A stretch of DNA of 64,000 nt, from contig BJOX01000375.1 of assembly GCA_009731375.1 (NCBI GenBank), positions 81,771 through 145,770 of the forward strand, given 5' to 3'. Positions 57,080 to 64,000 of the stretch are shown here, in pieces. Position 1 is the stretch's first letter; every line of letters begins with the position of its first letter. Origin of the DNA: Paulinella micropora (taxonomy: Eukaryota > Cercozoa > Imbricatea > Euglyphida). Under the pieces are notes generated by a model, which saw only the letters and a program-made list of their open reading frames with translations, made no database searches and was not told where the DNA came from. A program made the position numbers and the translations under genes.

Positions 57080-57908
57080 NNNNNNNNNNNNNNNNNNNNN
57101 NNNNNNNNNNNNNNNNNNNNNNNNNNNNNNNNNNNNNNNNNNNNNNNNNNNNNNNNNNNNNNNNNNNNNNNNNNNNNNNNNNNNNNNNNNNNNNNNNNNN
57201 NNNNNNNNNNNNNNNNNNNNNNNNNNNNNNNNNNNNNNNNNNNNNNNNNNNNNNNNNNNNNNNNNNNNNNNNNNNNNNNNNNNNNNNNNNNNNNNNNNNN
57301 NNNNNNNNNNNNNNNNNNNNNNNNNNNNNNNNNNNNNNNNNNNNNNNNNNNNNNNNNNNNNNNNNNNNNNNNNNNNNNNNNNNNNNNNNNNNNNNNNNNN
57401 NNNNNNNNNNNNNNNNNNNNNNNNNNNNNNNNNNNNNNNNNNNNNNNNNNNNNNNNNNNNNNNNNNNNNNNNNNNNNNNNNNNNNNNNNNNNNNNNNNNN
57501 NNNNNNNNNNNNNNNNNNNNNNNNNNNNNNNNNNNNNNNNNNNNNNNNNNNNNNNNNNNNNNNNNNNNNNNNNNNNNNNNNNNNNNNNNNNNNNNNNNNN
57601 NNNNNNNNNNNNNNNNNNNNNNNNNNNNNNNNNNNNNNNNNNNNNNNNNNNNNNNNNNNNNNNNNNNNNNNNNNNNNNNNNNNNNNNNNNNNNNNNNNNN
57701 NNNNNNNNNNNNNNNNNNNNNNNNNNNNNNNNNNNNNNNNNNNNNNNNNNNNNNNNNNNNNNNNNNNNNNNNNNNNNNNNNNNNNNNNNNNNNNNNNNNN
57801 NNNNNNNNNNNNNNNNNNNNNNNNNNNNNNNNNNNNNNNNNNNNNNNNNNNNNNNNNNNNNNNNNNNNNNNNNNNNNNNNNNNNNNNNNNNNNNNNNNNN
57901 NNNNNNNN
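57080..57908. other. assembly gap (829 N)
   Basis: Run of N between the LINE region and PLV copy C. The left part of copy C, including any PolB, is not visible. Confidence 0.99.
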
Positions 57909-57959
57909 GTGTTATAAATTTAATTCCATTTAAGGATATGAATTAATAACACATATAAA

Positions 57960-58466
57960 ATGACTGACATTCCACAGAAAATCAACAAGGGAGGTGTATT
58001 TGTTATGAACAACGATGTATCCCCAAGAGTAGTTGTAAGGTGGGGAGAGGAAGACAAAATTAAAGTTAAAAATTTTTGTATAAATGGAAAAAGAAATAAA
58101 GAACAAGCACTAGAGGAAGCAAACACGTTTTATGAAGAAAACATAAAACCTAAATATGAAGTTTGGAAAAAATACAATGATGAACGAGTTAAGCAAAATA
58201 AACAACAATACAAAAGTAAATGGAATAAGGAATGGATGAAGAAAAAAATTATATGTGAATGTGGTGAAGAAACAACAAATGCTTACAAAGCAAGACATCT
58301 TTTATCAAGCAATCACGAATTAAGAATGAAAGGAATTAATCTTTCAAATGATGATTTAAGTATAGAAAAAATAAAATGTGAATGCGGTTCAACTATAAGG
58401 ATAAGTGGGAAAGAAATTCATGAGACAACCACAAAACATAAGAAATATATTCAAGCAGAAAAATAA
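57960..58466 (+). CDS. unknown protein with two C-x-C...H...H zinc-finger-like motifs
   Basis: 168 aa, ATG 57960. After a charged middle region come two copies of a short finger: CECGEETTNAY with H...H and CECGSTIRISGKEIH with H, i.e. C-x-C-x12/13-H-x5/6-H. Small fingers of this kind are frequent in giant viruses and PLVs. Convergent with the integrase (gap eight bases), the same place as the unrelated 13710-14243 gene in copy A. Nucleic-acid binding inferred; function unknown. Confidence 0.68.
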   Translation: MTDIPQKINKGGVFVMNNDVSPRVVVRWGEEDKIKVKNFCINGKRNKEQALEEANTFYEENIKPKYEVWKKYNDERVKQNKQQYKSKWNKEWMKKKIICECGEETTNAYKARHLLSSNHELRMKGINLSNDDLSIEKIKCECGSTIRISGKEIHETTTKHKKYIQAEK

Positions 58467-58474
58467 TTAATAAC

Positions 58475-59992
58475 TTACAAGTCTAACTTTGCAACTTTCT
58501 TTTTAATTCTAGCACTGCTTCTTATGTTTTCCGGTTTTACATCCAATGATTTTAATAAATTAATATTTTTTTTCTCTTTAGTAATTTGTTTCACTTTGTC
58601 CGATAACTGCTCCTTCGGTTCCGTTTCTTCATGGTGCTCTTCAATATTAGTCTTTAATAATTCTGACGGTCGGACTAAGTCCTCTTCCGATAATATAACT
58701 TTGAAGCCTTTACGGCCCTTAACTTTGAATATAGTTTTACTGAATTGTTTATCACCTTTAGAAAAAATAGTTCGTTCAAGTTCCTTTCTCACTCTAGTTC
58801 CCTTTGGAAATTCATTAATTAAAGGATTTCTGTAGATTTCCTGAGTGTTCTTTTCGGTTCCTTCATAAACATTTATCGGCACGGCTTTAATTGTAGTATG
58901 ATATGTTTTATTATAAGCATCAACAACCTCATGAATAATTGGAACCCATTGAAAATTTTCATTAAATTCCCATATTAAGTTTAATTCATTTCGTATTGTT
59001 CTAATAAACCTATCAATTATACCCATTGTTCTGTGATCGCCTACTTGGACAGTTCTATGTTCAATATTATTTTGTCTGAAATATTCACTGACTTGTCCCT
59101 TAAACTCACCGCCATTATCTGAAGTAATTCTTTCAGGAACTTTTTTAGTAAATATTTTTTTTAACCCTTCTAAGACATAACCAGTTGTTTTATTTTTGAC
59201 TGGCTCAATCCACCCACGACGGCTATATACATCAATAGCAACTAATCCAAAATTATAGTTAGCATTACCTTTCTTTGTCGCCACCTTTGACATATCCATT
59301 AAATCAATAAATACTTGACTTAGTGGTTTTGCTTCTGGTGAGGTTATCGTGTTCCATATCTTAGCGGGCTTTGATTGAAAATGTATTTCGGCCACTTCTT
59401 CAAGTTTTTCTTTCCGCTCAGTCTGCTCAGGAGTTTCTTGTTGCTGAGTATGTTTATTATCCATTGTATATTATTAAAATTTTAAGAAACATTTTTCGAT
59501 ATCATTATTTTTTTCTTTCTTGCTTGGTTTTTCTGCTTGATTATAAACATTAACAGATATGTTTGACTTTTTACCTTTACCTTTCTTTACTGGTATTTCT
59601 TCTTCACTTTCTTCACTTTCGCTTTCGCTCTCATCAGGTTCAGGCTCAGGCACAGGCTTTTTACTTACTTTCTTCTTTGCTTCCGCTTTCTTTCTTCTTA
59701 TTTTCATCTTAGCCATCTTTTCAGCAATGATATCAGTAAAATCACATTCTTCATCGCTATCACTGCTTTCTTCTGGTGTATCATCTTGGTCTTTTCCATT
59801 AATGATATCATTAGCAACACCCATTTCAGCCATGCGGTTTATCTTTTCCTCCATCTCTTCATCATCGCCTACATAAGCCTTTCTACACTTTGCTAATTTC
59901 TCTTTTGCTATTTCTACCTTTTGCTGTTTCTTACTCTTAATACTTTCCACAGCCTTACCCCAGTTCTTACGACTTGCTTCGGGAGACGGCAT
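58475..59992 (-). pseudogene. rve-family integrase copy C, split by in-frame stops
   Basis: Two frames in the same register: 59474-59992 (charged N-terminal domain with Ser/Glu linker) and 58475-59464 (329 aa, integrase core and C-terminal domain). They are separated by TAA TAA and then an ATG, about nine bases. The downstream ORF contains D54 (FIDLMDM), D116 (SDNGGEF) and D151 (GIIDRF) numbered from its own ATG, again Asp in place of Glu at the third position. It could be a nonsense-split gene or a separate catalytic ORF. The core is otherwise unbroken. Confidence 0.83.
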
Positions 59993-60047
59993 TTATACTA
60001 AGATTAATATATTTTAGTATTTTTAAAATTAAATATTTAATTATATA

Positions 60048-63000
60048 ATGTCGCAATATAAATCATTACTTGGCCTTAATGAGTTGGCTGTTGATAGTCT
60101 AAACATACTTAACTTAGACCTTACCAACACAAACATAGTCGGTCTGAATACAGACAGAGTGCCAGAAGATGAAAACCCTTTGAACCTCTACTATACGGAT
60201 TTACGATTTGACACAAGATTATCTACCAAATCAACTACAGACATAAAAGAAGGAAAAAATCTATACTATACAGAGCAACGAGTGAGGGACAACGACGAAG
60301 TCAAAGCCTCAACTCAACACAGAAGCAATACAAGTAATCCGCACCAAACCAGTCTATACAATTTGATAGACACTAACATATCCGCTCCAACGGTCGGGCA
60401 ATACTTAACATATAATGATGTAGATGGTAAATGGAGAAATACAACAATCGGCTCAATTGATACACTCACAGATGTAGTCATTACAGCACCAATAGCGATG
60501 AATAGTTATCTCACATATAACTCAATAAACTGGGTAAATAAAACTTTTCCGATAAATGTTGATGAATTCGGCAATATTAGTATGGGCGGTAATTTGAATA
60601 TAACAGGAGTTAATTTATTAAATACGAAAGATGTTGATACTTGGATATCTGAGCACGAAGATAATAATGATAAAGTTTCCGCGGATGGTTCAATTGATAC
60701 ACACAGCGATGTTACAATAACGGGTACACCCGCCAATAACCAACTACTCATTTATAGCACAGGGCAATGGAGAAACACAAACTCACCTTTTCTTAGATTG
60801 GATGGTCTCGCTATGATGTTTGGAGATTTAAATATGGGGGGTTTTAATGTAGCAAATGTCGGTAATGTTGATGGTGTTGATGTTTCGGCTCTTGATAGTT
60901 CTGTGGTAAAACTAACAGGAGACCAAACCATAACAGGGAATAAAATATTTACTACTTATTTGGGTGTAAAAGATTCAAATCCATTAAACACAGGTAAGTT
61001 ATTCTTCAATTACAACAATAATATGGGTTCTATTTATTCGTCGGAGGCAGGTGGAGCAACAGGCTATCCATTATCTATTGTTGGTTCTTCCATACTTCTT
61101 GCTTCTACCACGGGGAGTGGGATAACATTGACAGGCAATGTTTTAAATTTTAGTGGCACAACAGCAATCAGCGGACTTCCAGCACCATTCAACGATGGCG
61201 ATGCTTCAACAAAAGCATACACTGATACTAAACTGGCCAAGGACGGCACAGTGGCTATGACGGGTAGTTTAAATATGGGTGGTTTTGCTATTACAAATGT
61301 TGGTAATGTTGATGGTATTGATGTTTCTGCCCTTGATACTTCTGTGGTTAAACTAACAGGAGACCAAACCATAGCAGGAACCAAAACATTCAGCAACATA
61401 ATAAATGCTAGTGCGGGGATTGATATGAAAAGCCAAAGCATAACAAATGTTAATCTTGTTGATGGTGTGGATGTTTCTACTCTTGATACTTCGGTGGTTA
61501 AACTAACAGGAGACCAAACCATAGCAGGGAATAAAAAATTTACATCAACTTTGGAAGTAAGTGGTTCATCCAATCCAACTACTTTTGACGGCATTGGCAT
61601 AGCCTTTGATACAAAAATAGGAATGATTGCCGCACAAAAAACAGCAACAGCGACTTGGTATCCGATACAAATAACGGGTTCGTATGTTGAGTTATATTCG
61701 GGTAATACTTTAATTATAACCGCAACTGGCACTACACTATCTTTGAATAATAACAAAATAACAAACTTAGCCACACCATCAGCAACAACGGACGGAGCAA
61801 ATAAAAGTTATGTGGATACATTAGACGGGCAAAATGTGAAACTAACAGGAAACCAAACCATAGCAGGAATTAAGACATATAGCAGTGGTGTTGAAATAAC
61901 GGGAAATTCAATAAATGCTACAACAAAGGGCACATTCGTGGTTTTTAACTCCACAGCCAATATCGGGTCAATTGCTAGTTTGGATATGAAAACAGCAACA
62001 TATTACAACTTTGAAATTTCTGCGAAAAAAATAAGTTTCATTATTGACGGGACGATAGTCGGTTGGGTAAATGCTTCGGGGCTAGATTGTAATAGTAGCA
62101 AAATAGCCAACCTTGGAACTCCAACATTATCAACGGACGGAGCGACAAAAGGATATGCGGACACATTGGACGGGCAAAATGTAAAACTAACAGGCGACCA
62201 AACCATAACAGGAATTAAGATATTTAATGGAAGTAGAAATGATGTAAGGGCACTGAATTTGTTAAGCCAAGCCGATTTCAATAATGTGGATATCATTAAT
62301 GGTGGAAATATAACATATAATGGGGCGAGGATATTAAACCAAAACGGAGGAGATATATTCTTTTCACAGACAACGGGTGATTATCAGTATTTCTTATTTA
62401 CTCTAAATACTGCTTCAAGCGGAACCGCGAACCAACGAGGTTATGTATTTACGAATGTAGCATCTGATGTAAAAGGAGCGGGACTTTATATTTCAAAACT
62501 TTTGGACAATAAAAGTGCTTCGTCCGACATTGTCCGTTTTAACAATGCTGGCGGTATGCGATTTTATGGTGCCTTAGATATGAATTCAAACAATATAACA
62601 AATGGAGGAACAATAACTGGAACAACAATTACTTCAACCGCTGGTATATCAACAACAACAGCAACCGCGAGTGGATTAATAACGGCAAATGCGGGTATAT
62701 CAACAACTACGATCACAGCGAGTGGCCTACTAACAGCGACAGGAGGTTCAAGCATAGTTATACAAGGAAATACTAATGGTGGTAATACAAGAGGAATATT
62801 TTTGTGGGACACTGGCAATACAAATTATGGTATTTATATGGCTTCAAATGGAGGAGGTGCAAATACCAGAAGTCTAGCGGGAGGGTCTGCGGTTGCAGGC
62901 AACGATTTCACTTCTTTTGCTGTTAGATTTAGAGTGAGCAATGCTTCAACCGACGGATTTATATGGGAGAACTCTTCCGAACAATTGTTAATGTCATTAA

Positions 63001-64000
63001 ACGGGGCAAACGGCACTTTATGGACAAAAGGGTTAATAACGGCTAGTGCGGGTGTATCAACAACAACATTAACAACGAGCGATAAAATAACAACAGCACT
63101 AGGTAAGCCGATAATCATAGGCAACTCAACAAAGGGAGTGGGATCAACAGGTGGTTTAGAAATATACGGGACGGCGAGTAATGTCGCAGGAGCACACATA
63201 CAAGCAATAACAACGGCGGATGCTTATCCAACATTTCAATTATTGAATTGGGCACACGACAATGTCAATTTAAGTTTTGATGCTTATTTTGATGGCACGA
63301 ACTGGAAATCAAGCCACAGCGGTTCAAACTTTCTAATTCAAAAAGGTGGAAAACTCGCTTTTTATTATAATTCAGGAACAGCGGTTGGAAACAATATATC
63401 TTACACTGAGGCGATTAATATTAATACGTCGGGAGAGTTAGTTTTACCAACAGCATCCAGCGGTAATTTATTAATACGAAAAAGACCCGCTTCTACTAAT
63501 GACCCGCAACTATTTTTTAAATCGGGAGGATATACGAATTATGGTGTAATTGTTTCTTCAACTGGTTTGCTTCATGCTTGGACTACTTCAAACTCTACTA
63601 CTGGTGAGCCGTCAGGTAGTTATAATTATATCCCGCTTAATGGTGCTTGGACAAACTCCTCGGACAGGAGGCTAAAATCGGATATTAACACATTAGACTG
63701 CGGTGATTGTTGCGATAAACTAATGAAAATAAATTGTTGTTCATATTATTGGAAATCAGATGAGAAGAAAGAAAAAAAAGGCCACGGATTTATTGCGGAC
63801 GAAGTTAAAAAAGTATTTCCTGAATTTGTATCTGAAAGTGGAATGAAAGCAGAGGATGGAGAAGGCTACCTTGAAGGCATAACATATACAAGTTTTATAC
63901 CGATATTGGTAAGCGGATTTCAACACATGGCGGATAAGGTAGTTAATTTAGAAAAAGAAAATAAAACTTTACTTAATATATTACAAGACCAAACCAACCA
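60048..64000 (+). CDS. fibre/adhesin with Peptidase_S74 domain, uninterrupted copy C (runs off window)
   Basis: Open from ATG 60048 to the window end, 1317 codons with no stop seen. Architecture: N-terminal module (about 1-110) with LNLYYTDLRFDTRL and EGKNLYYTEQRV; repeated LTGDQTI(T/A)G(N/I)K units (about 285-720); a region rich in Ser/Thr/Ala/Gly with ITTATASGLITA-type repeats; and the C-terminal chaperone domain beginning S1205 DRRLKSDI with GFIADEV and a coiled-coil end (LEKENKTLLN). In phage fibres this domain assembles a trimer and then cleaves before the Ser. The protein would be a trimeric receptor-binding spike of the PLV virion. This is the best copy for studying domain limits. Confidence 0.87.
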   Translation, partial: MSQYKSLLGLNELAVDSLNILNLDLTNTNIVGLNTDRVPEDENPLNLYYTDLRFDTRLSTKSTTDIKEGKNLYYTEQRVRDNDEVKASTQHRSNTSNPHQTSLYNLIDTNISAPTVGQYLTYNDVDGKWRNTTIGSIDTLTDVVITAPIAMNSYLTYNSINWVNKTFPINVDEFGNISMGGNLNITGVNLLNTKDVDTWISEHEDNNDKVSADGSIDTHSDVTITGTPANNQLLIYSTGQWRNTNSPFLRLDGLAMMFGDLNMGGFNVANVGNVDGVDVSALDSSVVKLTGDQTITGNKIFTTYLGVKDSNPLNTGKLFFNYNNNMGSIYSSEAGGATGYPLSIVGSSILLASTTGSGITLTGNVLNFSGTTAISGLPAPFNDGDASTKAYTDTKLAKDGTVAMTGSLNMGGFAITNVGNVDGIDVSALDTSVVKLTGDQTIAGTKTFSNIINASAGIDMKSQSITNVNLVDGVDVSTLDTSVVKLTGDQTIAGNKKFTSTLEVSGSSNPTTFDGIGIAFDTKIGMIAAQKTATATWYPIQITGSYVELYSGNTLIITATGTTLSLNNNKITNLATPSATTDGANKSYVDTLDGQNVKLTGNQTIAGIKTYSSGVEITGNSINATTKGTFVVFNSTANIGSIASLDMKTATYYNFEISAKKISFIIDGTIVGWVNASGLDCNSSKIANLGTPTLSTDGATKGYADTLDGQNVKLTGDQTITGIKIFNGSRNDVRALNLLSQADFNNVDIINGGNITYNGARILNQNGGDIFFSQTTGDYQYFLFTLNTASSGTANQRGYVFTNVASDVKGAGLYISKLLDNKSASSDIVRFNNAGGMRFYGALDMNSNNITNGGTITGTTITSTAGISTTTATASGLITANAGISTTTITASGLLTATGGSSIVIQGNTNGGNTRGIFLWDTGNTNYGIYMASNGGGANTRSLAGGSAVAGNDFTSFAVRFRVSNASTDGFIWENSSEQLLMSLNGANGTLWTKGLITASAGVSTTTLTTSDKITTALGKPIIIGNSTKGVGSTGGLEIYGTASNVAGAHIQAITTADAYPTFQLLNWAHDNVNLSFDAYFDGTNWKSSHSGSNFLIQKGGKLAFYYNSGTAVGNNISYTEAININTSGELVLPTASSGNLLIRKRPASTNDPQLFFKSGGYTNYGVIVSSTGLLHAWTTSNSTTGEPSGSYNYIPLNGAWTNSSDRRLKSDINTLDCGDCCDKLMKINCCSYYWKSDEKKEKKGHGFIADEVKKVFPEFVSESGMKAEDGEGYLEGITYTSFIPILVSGFQHMADKVVNLEKENKTLLNILQDQTN

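Overview
The window is nuclear DNA from a repeat-rich eukaryote, probably a protist, alga or invertebrate; the sequence does not identify it further. No host gene is recognisable. The DNA is mostly long microsatellites ((GATA)n, (GA)n, (TA)n, (ATGT)n/(ACAT)n, (CT)n, (CTT)n), assembly gaps, and mobile elements: one Ty3/Gypsy-type LTR retrotransposon, a 5'-truncated LINE, and at least three copies of an AT-rich Polinton-like virus (PLV/Maverick-type element).

Layout. 1-5196: microsatellite arrays. 5197-10947 (+): 5' LTR, leader, Gag, an in-frame TGA and the N-terminal part of Pol, stopping at a 10-N gap. 10958-28297: PLV copy A, made of PolB C-terminal half, two unknown genes, integrase, fibre, membrane protein, a Cys-rich secreted protein, a small conserved protein, packaging ATPase, a basic virion protein, adenain-like protease, penton, major capsid protein (MCP), a structural protein, two ExoX-C-like proteins and a terminal inverted repeat (TIR). 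28298-32557: (ATGT)n/(ACAT)n and AT-rich repeats. 32558-35136: rearranged PLV end with its own TIR. 35137-37041: unassigned DNA and microsatellites. 37042-46964 (-): PLV copy B, from truncated MCP up to the fibre. 46965-52048 (-): repeat, LTR fragment, 3' LTR, polypurine tract and the RT-RNaseH-integrase half of the Gypsy Pol. 52049-55093 (-): PolB N-terminal half, a small basic ORF and a TIR. 55094-57079: microsatellite and LINE. 57909-64000: PLV copy C with a zinc-finger protein, integrase and an uninterrupted fibre ORF that runs off the window.

The main structural result is that the retrotransposon and PLV A are each split in two, with the missing halves about 41 kb away in opposite orientation (breakpoints near 10948-10957 and 52048/52049). 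Turning that segment round would give one LTR element between (AT)n flanks and one complete PLV of about 20 kb with inverted TIRs inside an (ACAT)n array. This is either a real inversion or an assembly inversion.

The PLV has a full morphogenetic module (MCP, penton, ATPase, protease) plus a replication and integration module (protein-primed PolB, rve integrase). Two features stand out. One is a long phage-like fibre ending in a Peptidase_S74 intramolecular chaperone domain. The other is a family of paired GATRTTT...AAAYATC hairpins that sit directly on stop and start codons at gene borders. Most PLV genes carry nonsense codons or 1-nt frameshifts, so the copies look like decayed endogenous elements, though some homopolymer indels could be sequencing errors.
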